This document shows, piece by piece, positions 8,912 to 17,008 of a DNA stretch of 64,000 bases (position 1 is the first letter of the stretch; each line of letters starts with the position of its first letter). A program made the position numbers and the translations under genes. A model generated the notes under the pieces. It had not been told where the DNA came from, did no database searches, and saw only the letters and a program-made list of their open reading frames with translations. Source of the stretch: CAIMFV01 sp040757715 (lineage in GTDB: Bacteria; Pseudomonadota; Alphaproteobacteria; Caulobacterales; Caulobacteraceae); NCBI GenBank assembly GCA_040757715.1, contig JBFLWS010000002.1:268680-332679 (forward strand), written 5' to 3'.

Positions 8912-9090
8912 GAATGTCTCTCTTTATGTCTGACACGGACCGGCCTCCCCAGGATCAGGAAGGCGATTGCAACGGCGGTTTCCGCATCACCCGTCATGTA
9001 TTTTCGCGCCGAAGACCTGGGGTCAGCGGCGGAAAGGCGCGCTTATGAGCGCTCGAAGCCGAAGAGTCAACGGCGGCCGGGGCGCTCGTT

Positions 9091-9480
9091 CTACTTCTGC
9101 GTCGCCAGGTAGGCGATGATGTCGGCCCGCTGCTTCGGGTTGGGGATGGAGAAGAACATCTTGGCACCGGGGACCAGCTTCTGCGGCCCCTGCAGCCAGC
9201 GATCGATCATCGCCGGGGTCCAGACAATGCCTGACGCCTTGAGCGCCGTGGAATAGGCGTAGCCCGGCACGCTCGCCGCGGCCCGCCCGACCACGCCGCG
9301 ATGCTTGGGGCCGACGTCGTTGTCGTCTATGGCGTGGCACCCCATGCAGGCCTGATAGGCGATCTTGCCCGCCACCGGATCGCCGTGGGCGAAGGGTTCG
9401 CCCGCCGCAACCGCTGAGCTCGCCGCGGCGAGCGCGAACGCCGCCACGCCCGCGAGGCAGGCCAGGTTCGATCTGCGCAT
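9091..9480 (-). CDS. Exported class I c-type cytochrome
   Basis: This is a small soluble electron carrier of the cytochrome c2/c550 type. The 129-residue product has a signal peptide (residues 1-26, ending SAVAAG), the haem site CMGCH at 45-49, and a distal Met ligand in PGAKMFFSIPN near residue 107, followed by RADIIAYLATQ. The start lies nine bases after the metallophosphoesterase stop. It is therefore probably the last gene of the unit transcribed from 10482, under the ECF sigma factor. Its redox partner is unknown. Confidence 0.9.
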   Translation of the reverse strand: MRRSNLACLAGVAAFALAAASSAVAAGEPFAHGDPVAGKIAYQACMGCHAIDDNDVGPKHRGVVGRAAASVPGYAYSTALKASGIVWTPAMIDRWLQGPQKLVPGAKMFFSIPNPKQRADIIAYLATQK

Positions 9481-9489
9481 GAGGGGCTC

Positions 9490-10422
9490 CTAGGCCAGGG
9501 TCGTGTCAGTGATGGGGATCGGGGCGTTGTGGGCGCGCACCTCCAGCGAGGTGAGGCCGATGAAGCCGCGCAGCTGCTCGGGCGGGACCACCAGTGGTCC
9601 GGGACCGGGCCCAACGCCCGGCGCCGGTTGGGGAAAGGCGGTGGAGCGGGCTGCGTGAAACACCACCTTCCCTTCCACGTGCTGCTGGATCTGGTGGATG
9701 TGGCCATTGAGCGCCGTCACCGAACCGAAGCGCCGCACCAGGGCGAGCGCCTCGGCGGCGTCAGAGGTCTCCCAGCCCCACTGGCTATAAAGCGGCCAGA
9801 GCGGAAAGTGCGACATGAGCACGATGGGGGTGGAGGCGGAGAGCGGCTCGAGGTCCGCCTTCAGCCAGGCCAGCTGATCGGGGCCGAGCTTGCCTGCGCC
9901 AGCGTCGACGAACTGCAGCACGTTCACCAGGGCGACGAAATGCACGCCCCTGTGGTCGAAGCTGTACCAGCCGTCGCCCTTGGCGCTCGGCGCGAACCGC
10001 GCCTTGTAGGGCTGAGCGTTGGCGCCGTCGACGATGTCGTGCTCGCCCGGCGTGAAGAAGATCGGCGTCTTAAGCTCGCTTAAGATCTGCTGCGCCGTGT
10101 CGAACTGCTCCGGGGTGGCCAGCTGGGTGATGTCGCCGGTGTGGATGATAAAGTCCGGCGTCGTGGGCAGGGCTTTGATCTTGCGGATAGTCTCCCTCAG
10201 CGTGCCGACGACATCGGGGTTGGCGGGCTTCTTGAAGCCGATGTGGGTGTCGCTGATCTGCACGAAGCTGAACGGGGCCACGGCCTGGGGCGCCGGCGTG
10301 GCGGCCAGCGCCGTCTCCACCATCACCGAGGAGGCCACGCCTCCGCTCATCGTGAAGAGCGCGCCCGTGCCCGCCCAGCTCAGGCATTGCAGCGCGCGGC
10401 GGCGTGTCGGATCGTGGTCCAT
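9490..10422 (-). CDS. Tat-exported metallophosphoesterase
   Basis: This is a calcineurin-type phosphodiesterase of 310 residues. A twin-arginine leader (TRRRALQCL, then a hydrophobic stretch to about residue 45) suggests folded export. Metal-binding motifs are visible in order: QISDTHIG, HTGDI, GEHDIVDG in the family's GNHD position, LMSHFPL and ALNGHIHQIQ. The ATG at 10422 follows GGAAGG by nine bases; the longer frame starts with a TTG and was rejected. It has its own ECF-type promoter overlapping the anti-sigma stop. Substrate unknown. Confidence 0.88.
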   Translation of the reverse strand: MDHDPTRRRALQCLSWAGTGALFTMSGGVASSVMVETALAATPAPQAVAPFSFVQISDTHIGFKKPANPDVVGTLRETIRKIKALPTTPDFIIHTGDITQLATPEQFDTAQQILSELKTPIFFTPGEHDIVDGANAQPYKARFAPSAKGDGWYSFDHRGVHFVALVNVLQFVDAGAGKLGPDQLAWLKADLEPLSASTPIVLMSHFPLWPLYSQWGWETSDAAEALALVRRFGSVTALNGHIHQIQQHVEGKVVFHAARSTAFPQPAPGVGPGPGPLVVPPEQLRGFIGLTSLEVRAHNAPIPITDTTLA

Positions 10423-10453
10423 GATCGAGGTCCTTCCCAAGGCGTGTCCTCAG

Positions 10454-10482
10454 GAAGACCGTACAGGGACGCGGTTTATTCC
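10454..10482 (-). promoter_or_regulatory. ECF-type promoter for the metallophosphoesterase-cytochrome unit
   Basis: On the minus strand this reads GGAATAAAC (-35), 13 bases, GGTCTTC (-10). The same -35 word, the same 13-base spacing and GGTATTC occur in front of the ECF sigma gene (11758-11786). A transcript would begin about 25 bases before the ATG at 10422. Confidence 0.7.
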
Positions 10483-11240
10483 GGCTCGGCCTGGACCAAT
10501 TGCACGAATTTCGCCAGCTCAGGCTCCGAGGTGTCGGAAACCGCCGCGAAATCAAGATCTCTGCGCTTCCAAAATATCGACCGGTAGCCGTGGCTGACTG
10601 CGGCGGCCGGCAGGGCTGCGCCACGATCAGCCCAGACAAACAGGTCGATCGCGTGCCCGCCATGGCGATAGACCACCACCGCCGCCGGGGCGCCTGCCGC
10701 CTTGTCCAGGCGCCCGCCCACGAGCTTGAAGCCCTCGGCCGCGAAATCGACCACCGGCGGCGAGAGGGCGATGCGCCCGGCGAACCAGGGCTTGACCGTA
10801 TGGTGGTCGGTGGAGACCACGGTGATCTCGCGCCCTCGCATCAGAGCATCCGTATGGGCCTGCACCACGGCGTCCGCCAGGGTGGCGGCGGAGGGGGGCA
10901 GCAGCATCAGACCGGCTACGCCAGCCGCCAGGGCGGTGACGCCGGCGCCGCTGAAAAGACCGGACCAGAAGCCTCGCTCGACCCGGGGAAGGCGGATCGC
11001 GCGGGCGGGGTCATAGCCCTTGTCCAACGCCAACGCGGCTTGCACCCGCCGGCGCAGCGACTCTGGCGCCGCATATCGGCTGGCCTCTGCGCGCATCGCG
11101 TCACTGACCAGGGCTGCATCCGCGCAGACGGCCTGACATTCTGGGCAGGATTCGATGTGGCGCTCGATGGATTCGGCCTCAGCGCCGTCGATCTCGCCGT
11201 CGATAAAGGCCTGGGTGCGAAGGCTCTCAGCGCACGACAT
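10476..11240 (-). CDS. Membrane anti-sigma factor with zinc-binding motif
   Basis: This is the probable partner that holds the adjacent ECF sigma factor at the membrane. The 254-residue product starts with a ZAS-type domain containing His28-x3-Cys32-x2-Cys35 (HIESCPEC). Basic residues follow, then one membrane segment at about 92-115 (GAGVTALAAGVAGLMLL), and a periplasmic C-terminal sensor domain of unknown ligand. Its start overlaps the sigma gene by 14 bases, typical of co-produced pairs. Its 3' end contains part of the next promoter. Confidence 0.88.
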   Translation of the reverse strand: MSCAESLRTQAFIDGEIDGAEAESIERHIESCPECQAVCADAALVSDAMRAEASRYAAPESLRRRVQAALALDKGYDPARAIRLPRVERGFWSGLFSGAGVTALAAGVAGLMLLPPSAATLADAVVQAHTDALMRGREITVVSTDHHTVKPWFAGRIALSPPVVDFAAEGFKLVGGRLDKAAGAPAAVVVYRHGGHAIDLFVWADRGAALPAAAVSHGYRSIFWKRRDLDFAAVSDTSEPELAKFVQLVQAEPE

Positions 11241-11751
11241 GGGCGTCCTCCGCCATCCAATGCGATTTCAAAAGGGCGCGGGCGCGGGCGAGGCGCGACA
11301 TCACCGTGCCGATGGGGACGCCGGTAACCTCGGCGATCTCGCGATAGCTCAGGTCCTCCATTTCACGAAGTATCAGCACCGTGCGGTAGTCCTCGGGCAG
11401 GGCCGCCAGCAGCTTGTCGAGCCGGCGCCCATCGCTGGCGGCGGCGGCCTCCGTCTCCGGATCGGGGCGGTCGGACACGAGCGCCCCCTCCCCCTCCTCC
11501 GGCAGGGGCGCATGGCCCCGCCGCCGAACCTCGTCCACGCGATTGCGCCAGCAGTTGCGCACGATGGCCAGCAGCCAGGGCCGAATATGCTCGCCGCGAA
11601 ACTGACCGAAGGCGGCGAAGGCGCGCAGCATGGCGTCCTGCACGATGTCGTCCGCGTCCGCCGGGGACCGGGACAGCCACCGCGCCAGATTGTAGGCCGC
11701 ATCCAGGTGCGGCAGGGCGAGCGCCTCGAACCTCTGACGATGATCGTGCAT
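11227..11751 (-). CDS. ECF-type RNA polymerase sigma factor
   Basis: The 174-residue product has sigma region 2 (residues 10-75, with ADADDIVQDAMLRAF and IRPWLLAIVRNCWRNRV) and region 4 (about 110-165, with LPEDYRTVLILREMEDLSYREIAEVTGVPIGTVMSRLARAR). Region 3 is absent, which defines the ECF class. The linker is acidic and Gly/Pro-rich. It heads a stack of sigma, anti-sigma, phosphoesterase and cytochrome genes. The ATG lies only seven bases from its -10 element, so the mRNA may be leaderless. Confidence 0.95.
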   Translation of the reverse strand: MHDHRQRFEALALPHLDAAYNLARWLSRSPADADDIVQDAMLRAFAAFGQFRGEHIRPWLLAIVRNCWRNRVDEVRRRGHAPLPEEGEGALVSDRPDPETEAAAASDGRRLDKLLAALPEDYRTVLILREMEDLSYREIAEVTGVPIGTVMSRLARARALLKSHWMAEDAHVVR

Positions 11752-11757
11752 CTATGT

Positions 11758-11786
11758 GAATACCGGCGAGGGCGTCAGTTTATTCC
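11758..11786 (-). promoter_or_regulatory. ECF-type autoregulatory promoter of the sigma gene
   Basis: The minus strand reads GGAATAAAC, 13 bases, GGTATTC. It is the same format as the site at 10454-10482. Transcription would start at or within two or three bases of the ATG at 11751. Confidence 0.7.
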
Positions 11787-11848
11787 AAGGCCGGAAAAAT
11801 TAGTGGGAGAGGGCGGCGAATTCGCATCCTGGCCATCGCTGAGCTGGC

Positions 11849-12091
11849 CTAATTCTCGCCCATCGCGCCGGCCGCGATAGCCGCATCCATCGCCGCCAAA
11901 GACACGGCCTCGGCGCGCACCGGCAGCACCCCCTTCAGCGCCCGAACAGAATGCGCCGCCGGCACGATGGCGTAGGTCCCGTCCTCCAGCCGCACGAAGT
12001 CAAGCCGATCACCGGCCGACACCCGAAGCGCGGTGCGAACCTCGCGCGGCAAGGTCACTTGGCCTTTGGGTCTAAGAATGGCCGTCGCCAT
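11849..12091 (-). CDS. AbrB/MazE-type swapped-hairpin DNA-binding protein
   Basis: The 80-residue protein has the SpoVT/AbrB fold signature MATAILRPKGQVTLPREVRTALRVSAGDRLDF, followed by LEDGTYAIVPA. Such proteins are commonly antitoxins. No toxin gene is adjacent: upstream is a divergent exported protein and downstream the ECF cluster, so it appears solitary. The frame opens at 12115, but the ATG at 12091 matches the domain boundary and follows AAGGG. Confidence 0.8.
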   Translation of the reverse strand: MATAILRPKGQVTLPREVRTALRVSAGDRLDFVRLEDGTYAIVPAAHSVRALKGVLPVRAEAVSLAAMDAAIAAGAMGEN

Positions 12092-12222
12092 CACACACCC
12101 TTTTTCCGAACGCATTTATCGAGGGGGCGGCGGAGCCGACTGCACGGTCGACGCCGTTCGGCTCTGGCCCGCCGATCCTTGATCACGCTATCTTAGCAGG
12201 AAACTACCAACGGGTCCTGCCA

Positions 12223-12729
12223 GTGCGACCGCAAATAGTCCGGCCGATCAGCTTAGCCCTTTCAGCATCTGCGCTGATTGTCGTCGCCGCCTCGGCAAGG
12301 GCGGCTGACTATGTGAATGTCCGTTATGGATATTTAGTCAGCTACCCGGCAGACCTCCTCGTCGCCGAGCCAGAATCCGATGCCGGAGATGGGCGGAGAT
12401 TTCACGCCCGCCAGGGTTCGGCCAAATTGGTGGTTTGGGCGGAATGGCGCCTGGATGACGACACGATTGACCAGACGCCCTTTGCGATCTCACGGAGCGC
12501 GGCTTCGGATTGCGCTGAAGGCAAGGTCTCGTACCGGTTGGTCAGGCCCGCGGTCGTCGCCATGTCCTGCGTCACCAAGATTGGCGTGGTGGTCTATCAG
12601 AAGACGCTGATCAGTAAGGATAAACTGACGTCGGTCAGGTTTGAGTATCCTTACGCTGAGCGCAAACGCTGGGATCAGGTGGTCACGCGTGTCGCAGCTT
12701 CACTGCACGGGGGCTCGCCGGCGCAATGA
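12223..12729 (+). CDS. Exported hypothetical protein
   Basis: The 168-residue protein has a clear signal peptide (residues 1-27, ending SARAAD). A compact domain follows, beginning YVNVRYGYLVSYPADLLVAEPES. Two cysteines (near residues 96 and 115) could form a disulphide in the periplasm. Short exported proteins with a Y-x-v-x-YP-x-dlf start occur widely in proteobacteria without known function, and I recognise no named family. The start is GTG at 12223. It is flanked by a divergent AbrB-type gene and a convergent reductase gene. Confidence 0.75.
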   Translation: MRPQIVRPISLALSASALIVVAASARAADYVNVRYGYLVSYPADLLVAEPESDAGDGRRFHARQGSAKLVVWAEWRLDDDTIDQTPFAISRSAASDCAEGKVSYRLVRPAVVAMSCVTKIGVVVYQKTLISKDKLTSVRFEYPYAERKRWDQVVTRVAASLHGGSPAQ

Positions 12730-12758
12730 GGGGCGCACAGCCCCTCTTCTAACTTCCC

Positions 12759-13409
12759 CTACGACTTCCGCTCCGCCAGGGCCTCGGCGGGGCTGGTGCG
12801 GGCGCTGGCCGGCAACCTGGCGGCGCGCTTCAGGGCCGGCGCGGTGCGGGCGGCCTTGGCGAGGGCGGCGAGCCAGCGCGGCAGGTCCTTCTTCGCCCCG
12901 CCGCGACGGGTGGGGCCGAGATAGAAGAAGCGCACCGGCTTGAAGCCGACGAACGCCAGCACCTGATGCTTCCAGCGCTTGCCCACCGGATCGCCATATT
13001 GCCACTTCAGATACCAGGGCGGGGTGTCCATGGTGATGATCACGTCCGCCGAGCGCCCGGCCAGCAGCCGGTCCCAGAACGAGTCGCCCTTGTGGTAGCG
13101 GAAGGCGAAGCCGGGCGTGATCACTCGGTCGATCAGCCCCTTCAGCTGCGCGGGCTCGGCGCCCCACCACAGCGGAAAGCCGATCACCAGATGGTCGCAG
13201 GCGTCCAGCGCCGAAGCGAGACGCACGAGGTTCGGCTCCCAGCCCTGTTCGGCCTTGTAGCCCTGGCTGAGATTGGCCTCGAACGCGAGGTCGCGCATGG
13301 CGATGCGCTGCACCTCCACCCCCGCCGGCGCTGAGGCGGCGTAATGATCCAGCAGGTGCGAGATGAGGCGCCCTTCGTCCGGGTGACCATCCAGGATAAG
13401 AATCTTCAT
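12759..13409 (-). CDS. Flavodoxin-fold NAD(P)H dehydrogenase (quinone) family protein
   Basis: This is a soluble flavoprotein reductase of the NQO1/YwrO/KefF type. The 216-residue product starts MKILILDGHPDEGRL with the FMN phosphate-binding loop. It then shows HLVIGFPLWWGAEPAQLKGLIDRV, the typical flavin ring-binding and dimer segment, and ITMDTPPWY near residue 125. The C-terminal 50 residues are Ala/Arg-rich. GGGAGG precedes the ATG at 13409. It diverges from a monooxygenase gene across a small palindrome, which hints at shared control. Confidence 0.88.
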   Translation of the reverse strand: MKILILDGHPDEGRLISHLLDHYAASAPAGVEVQRIAMRDLAFEANLSQGYKAEQGWEPNLVRLASALDACDHLVIGFPLWWGAEPAQLKGLIDRVITPGFAFRYHKGDSFWDRLLAGRSADVIITMDTPPWYLKWQYGDPVGKRWKHQVLAFVGFKPVRFFYLGPTRRGGAKKDLPRWLAALAKAARTAPALKRAARLPASARTSPAEALAERKS

Positions 13410-13429
13410 AGCGCCCCCTCCCGCAAAAC

Positions 13430-13442
13430 TTAACAATGTTAA
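13430..13442. promoter_or_regulatory. Palindrome between divergent reductase and monooxygenase genes
   Basis: TTAACA-A-TGTTAA is a perfect 13-base palindrome in the 56-bp divergent gap. A single dimeric regulator could control both genes; none is encoded next to it. Confidence 0.5.
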
Positions 13443-13465
13443 CATCAGATAGGAATGAGGTCCAG

Positions 13466-13765
13466 ATGCTCATCATCGCCGGCACCGTCCGCGTGCCTCC
13501 CGAACGCCTCGCCTCGGCCAAGTCCGCCATGGCCGACATGATCGCCGCCAGCCGCGCCGAGGCCGGCTGCCACGCCTACGCCTATGCCGAGGACGTGCTG
13601 GAGCCCGGCCTGATCCATGTGCACGAGGTGTGGGAGAGCCGGGCGGCGCTGACCGCGCATTTCCAGACGCCGCACATCGCCGCCTGGCGCGGGCGCTGGA
13701 GCGAGCTGGAGATCAGCGACCGCCGGCTCACGCTCTATGAGGTGGGCTCGGCCGAGCCGATCTAA
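13466..13765 (+). CDS. Antibiotic biosynthesis monooxygenase (ABM) domain protein
   Basis: The 99-residue protein is a single ABM ferredoxin-like domain. It starts MLIIAGTVRVPPERLASAKSAM, includes EAGCHAYAYAEDVLEPGLIHVHEVWES and ends with the HIAAWRGRW helix and a final strand. Members are dimeric quinone or catechol monooxygenases, or YgiN-like quinol-handling proteins. That fits a pair with the neighbouring quinone-reductase-like flavoprotein. The ATG at 13466 follows GAATGAGG; the longer frame to 13436 crosses the palindrome and was rejected. The stop overlaps the convergent methyltransferase gene by four bases. Confidence 0.85.
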   Translation: MLIIAGTVRVPPERLASAKSAMADMIAASRAEAGCHAYAYAEDVLEPGLIHVHEVWESRAALTAHFQTPHIAAWRGRWSELEISDRRLTLYEVGSAEPI

Positions 13766-14550
13766 TCTTCAGTTTTCTTGGCCGCCAGCTTCGCCAAGGA
13801 CTTGGCGAGGGTCTGGCCCCGCCCCTTGGTGAGGGCGGTGATCACGCCGCGAAAGGTGCGTGCCTCCTGGTCGGAAAAGCGCGACCGGCCCAGAGCCACC
13901 CGCAGATTGCGCACCATGGAATCGCGTTTCTCCGGCGGATGGAAGAATCCCGCCTCGTCCAGCTCTCGCTCCAGGTGCTCGAACAAGCCCAACATAGATG
14001 CCTGGTCCGCCGGCGCCGGGCCCTCGCGGAACACGGCGGGCGGGGCGTCGAGCTCGGCGAGCCGCCATTCATAGGCGTTGAGGGCCACCGCCTGGGCGAG
14101 GTTCAGCGAGCGGAACTTGGGGTCGATGGGCACGGTGACGATGGCGTGGCACAGCGCGATGTCGAGGGTCTCCAGCCCCGCCCGCTCGCCCCCGAACAAC
14201 AGGCCGATGCGCTCTCCCGCCCCGCTGGCCGTGCGCAGAGCCGCGGCGGCTTGTCGCGGCGTTAGCACCGGAAGTTGCGTCTCCCGCGGGCGCGCCGTGG
14301 TGGCGTAGACGGTGTTGAGGTCGCCGATGGCCGCCTCCACAGAAGGATACACCACCGCATCGTTCAACGGCCAGTCGGCGCCCGAGGCCGCCGCCCAGGC
14401 GCGATCCTGCGGCCAGCCATCGCGTGGGGCCACAAATCGCAACTCATAGAGCCCAAAATTGGCCATCACCCGCGCCACCGCACCGATGTTCTCAGCCAGC
14501 TGCGGCCGGTCCAAAATGACCACTGGCGGATTCAATTTGCACACATCCAT
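13762..14550 (-). CDS. SPOUT RNA methyltransferase, TrmJ-like
   Basis: This protein probably 2'-O-methylates tRNA near position 32 using SAM. The 262-residue product starts close to PPVVILDRPQLAENIGAVARVMANFG, the SpoU motif 1. It continues with LLFGGERAGLETLDIALCHAIVTVPI (motif 2) and FRSLNLAQAVALNAYEWR (motif 3, trefoil-knot cofactor site). The C-terminal 90 residues are helical as in TrmJ. The frame opens at 14655; ATG at 14550 or 14559 suits the domain start. The exact target nucleotide is inference. Confidence 0.88.
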   Translation of the reverse strand: MDVCKLNPPVVILDRPQLAENIGAVARVMANFGLYELRFVAPRDGWPQDRAWAAASGADWPLNDAVVYPSVEAAIGDLNTVYATTARPRETQLPVLTPRQAAAALRTASGAGERIGLLFGGERAGLETLDIALCHAIVTVPIDPKFRSLNLAQAVALNAYEWRLAELDAPPAVFREGPAPADQASMLGLFEHLERELDEAGFFHPPEKRDSMVRNLRVALGRSRFSDQEARTFRGVITALTKGRGQTLAKSLAKLAAKKTED

Positions 14551-14678
14551 TGATAGCATTTGAGAGTTGCAATCTATACTTTTCGCTAACGGTAATGCGA
14601 GGCGTTCACAAAGGACTCGACGAAGCCGTGGACTGGAGTCATGCTCCATGAACAAAATAATACATAGGGACGGCTTAC

Positions 14679-15200
14679 ATGCACGAGTTCGACTTCGTTA
14701 ATCGTTGGCTCAGCCGATTCTCCATCGCCTGGTCGGCGGGCTTCGTCATTTCCCTCATCGCCATCTTTGGCGCGCGCATGCTGTTCGGCATGGCGGCCCC
14801 TGTGGCCGCCGACGCGGTGTTGCCGCTGGCCATGGCCGCGCTGATTATCGCCGCGGTGATCTCCACCGCCTTCATCGGCCTCTCCCGGGTCAATCTCACC
14901 GTGAAGGCCATCGCGCTCGGCCTCGATGCGGTGCTGTTCGTGCCGCTCCTGTGGGCCCCGGTGCTGGCAGGCGCGCTCGCCTCGCAAGCCTCGGGCGACG
15001 CCATCGAGTCCTCCAACGCCTATGTCCAGTTCCACGACGTGGTGGGCGGGGTCATGGTCCCGGTGTCCAATTTCGTGCTCGGCGGCGGCATGGCCGGAAC
15101 GGTGTGGGCGCTGAGCCAGGGCGTGGCCACCATGGTCGGCTTCTTCGCCGTCCTGATGCTGGCCTGGCCGCTGCTGGTCCGTACGGTGCCGCAGGACTAA
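14679..15200 (+). CDS. Multi-pass inner-membrane protein of unknown function
   Basis: The 173-residue protein is mostly hydrophobic. Probable membrane segments lie at about 16-38, 43-67, 72-98, 118-138 and 146-168. The short N-terminus MHEFDFVNRWLSR is cytoplasmic-like, and a polar loop (residues 99-117, SQASGDAIESSNAYVQFHD) follows the third segment. No catalytic motif or named family is recognised. It lies alone between a divergent methyltransferase gene and convergent hisC. Confidence 0.7.
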   Translation: MHEFDFVNRWLSRFSIAWSAGFVISLIAIFGARMLFGMAAPVAADAVLPLAMAALIIAAVISTAFIGLSRVNLTVKAIALGLDAVLFVPLLWAPVLAGALASQASGDAIESSNAYVQFHDVVGGVMVPVSNFVLGGGMAGTVWALSQGVATMVGFFAVLMLAWPLLVRTVPQD

Positions 15201-15226
15201 CCCCGGATAAGTCCTCAGGGGCGCGC

Positions 15227-16339
15227 TCACGCCATGAAGGCGGCGAGCGCCTCTATGAGAGCGCGGTTGTGGGCCTCCAGGCCGATGGTGATGCGCAGGT
15301 AGTCGCCGAGGCCATAGCCCCCCACGCCCCGCACCAGAACACCCCGGCTCGCGAGGAAGGCTTCAGCCTCGCGGGCCGTTTTCTTGCCCGCGGGGAACTT
15401 CACCAGGATGAAGTTGGTGGCCGAGGGGACGCATTCGAGGCCGAGCCCGCCGAGCTGCTGGGTCAGCCAGGGCCGCCACTGCGCCATCAGGGCCAGGGTC
15501 TCTTCCACAAAGGCGTCATCCTCCAGCGCGCCCAAGGCCGCGGCTTGGGCCGGGGCGTTGACGTTGAAGGCCGGGCGGATGCGCTCCAGAGCATCAATGA
15601 TCTCCGCCGGGGCGTAGGCCCAGCCCACCCGCAGGGCGGCGAGGCCGTGCAGCTTGGAGAAGGTGCGGGTGACGATGACATTGCTGGCGCGCCGGGCGAG
15701 GGCGATCCCGTCCTGATAGGCCGGATCGGTGGCGAACTCGGCATAGGCGCCGTCCAGCACCAGCAGCACGTTGCGCGGCAGGGCGCGATGCAGACGCTCG
15801 ATCTCGTCGAACGGCAGCCAGGTCCCGGTGGGATTGCCCGGATTGGCCAGCCAGACGATGCGGGTGCGCTCGTCCACGCGGGCGAGGATCTCGTCCACCT
15901 CCACCTTCAGATCAGGCTCCGGCGCAAAACGCAGCTCGGCCTGGGCGGCGCGGGTGACGATGCGATAGGCGAGGAAGCCGTATTCGGTCTGGATCGCATT
16001 GTCGCCGGGCTCGAGATAGGCGGTGGCGATGAGGGTGAACACCTCGTCCGAGCCGCAGCCGAAGATCAGCCGCTCCGGTTCGAGGTCGTACTTGGCGGCG
16101 ACGGCGGCGCGCAGGGCTGAGCAATGGCCGTCCGGATACTGGTGCAGGGTCGCGGCGGCGGCGGCGTAGGCCGCGCGGGCCTTGCCGCTACAGCCCAGCA
16201 TGTTCTCATTGGCCGACAGCTTGATGGGCTCGGCCACGCCCTCGACGTGCGCCTTGCCCCCCACATAGGCGGCGATGTCCAGGATGCCGGCCTTGGGGCG
16301 CGGGCGGACGTCAGGATCATAGGTCGGCGGCAGGGACAT
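15227..16339 (-). CDS. hisC: Histidinol-phosphate aminotransferase
   Basis: HisC transfers an amino group to imidazole-acetol phosphate in histidine synthesis; relatives also act on aromatic amino acids. The 370-residue PLP enzyme has KLSANENMLGCSGKA near the start, GCGSDEVFTLI, WLANPGNPTGTW, VLDGAYAEF and the Schiff-base lysine in TRTFSKLHGLAALRVGW. The ATG at 16339 was chosen over the open frame to 16378 because the family starts at about this point. No other his genes are nearby. An aromatic aminotransferase role is possible. Confidence 0.92.
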   Translation of the reverse strand: MSLPPTYDPDVRPRPKAGILDIAAYVGGKAHVEGVAEPIKLSANENMLGCSGKARAAYAAAAATLHQYPDGHCSALRAAVAAKYDLEPERLIFGCGSDEVFTLIATAYLEPGDNAIQTEYGFLAYRIVTRAAQAELRFAPEPDLKVEVDEILARVDERTRIVWLANPGNPTGTWLPFDEIERLHRALPRNVLLVLDGAYAEFATDPAYQDGIALARRASNVIVTRTFSKLHGLAALRVGWAYAPAEIIDALERIRPAFNVNAPAQAAALGALEDDAFVEETLALMAQWRPWLTQQLGGLGLECVPSATNFILVKFPAGKKTAREAEAFLASRGVLVRGVGGYGLGDYLRITIGLEAHNRALIEALAAFMA

Positions 16340-16465
16340 GGCGCAATCATCGTCAGACGGCGAAGGAAGCGCCCGCAATAGGCGCAGCGGCCCCGCGCAT
16401 CAAGCTTTGCGCTTGCCAAGGGCGCTCAGTCGCGCTCGTCTGGCGCCCTCAGTTTGGAGACAGGC

Positions 16466-17008
16466 GTGACGGCGGAGACGCGTTGGGTGTTCGGCTATGG
16501 CTCGCTCATGTGGCGGCCAGGCTTTGCTTATCAGGAGCGACAGGGGGCGGTGCTGCATGGGCGCCGGCGGGCCTTCTGCATCTATTCGGTGCACCATCGC
16601 GGCACGCCGGAGCGGCCGGGCCTGGTGCTGGGCCTCGGCCATGGCGGCTCGGTGCGCGGGGCGGCGTTTCGGGTGGCCGAGGCCGACTGGCCGGAGGTCT
16701 ACGCCTATCTCCTCGAGCGCGAACAACCTACCGAGACCTATATCGAGAGCCGCCCGCCCGTGCGCCTCGACAATGGCGAGACCGTGCGCGCCCTCGCCTT
16801 CTTTTCCGACAGGGGCCATCCGCAATGGGCGGGGGATCTGAGCCTGGAGCGACAGGCGCGGCTGATCGCGGGAGCGCAGGGGCTGTCGGGTCGCAACGTG
16901 GATTATCTGCGCGATCTCGTCTCGCACCTGCGAGACCTCGGCTGCCGCGACCGGGCCATGGAGGCGCTGTTGGAGCAGGTGGAGGCCCTGGAAGCGGTGG
17001 GGGCTTAA
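16466..17008 (+). CDS. ChaC-like gamma-glutamylcyclotransferase
   Basis: The family cleaves glutathione to 5-oxoproline and Cys-Gly in the cytoplasm. The 180-residue product has the substrate-binding loop VFGYGSLMWRPGF near its start and RRAFCIYSVHHRGTPERPGLVLGL. The catalytic Glu is probably in LLEREQPTETYIESR. It ends with the AQGLSGRNVDYLRDLVSHLRDLG helices. The GTG at 16466 follows GGAGA by six bases; a TTG further up is less likely. Its 3' end overlaps convergent plsC by four bases. Confidence 0.9.
   Translation: MTAETRWVFGYGSLMWRPGFAYQERQGAVLHGRRRAFCIYSVHHRGTPERPGLVLGLGHGGSVRGAAFRVAEADWPEVYAYLLEREQPTETYIESRPPVRLDNGETVRALAFFSDRGHPQWAGDLSLERQARLIAGAQGLSGRNVDYLRDLVSHLRDLGCRDRAMEALLEQVEALEAVGA

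Noticed and set aside
13430..13442. Reading TTAACAATGTTAA as a CtrA box.
   Set aside because: The spacer between TTAA half sites is five, not seven, and the symmetry is that of a palindrome.
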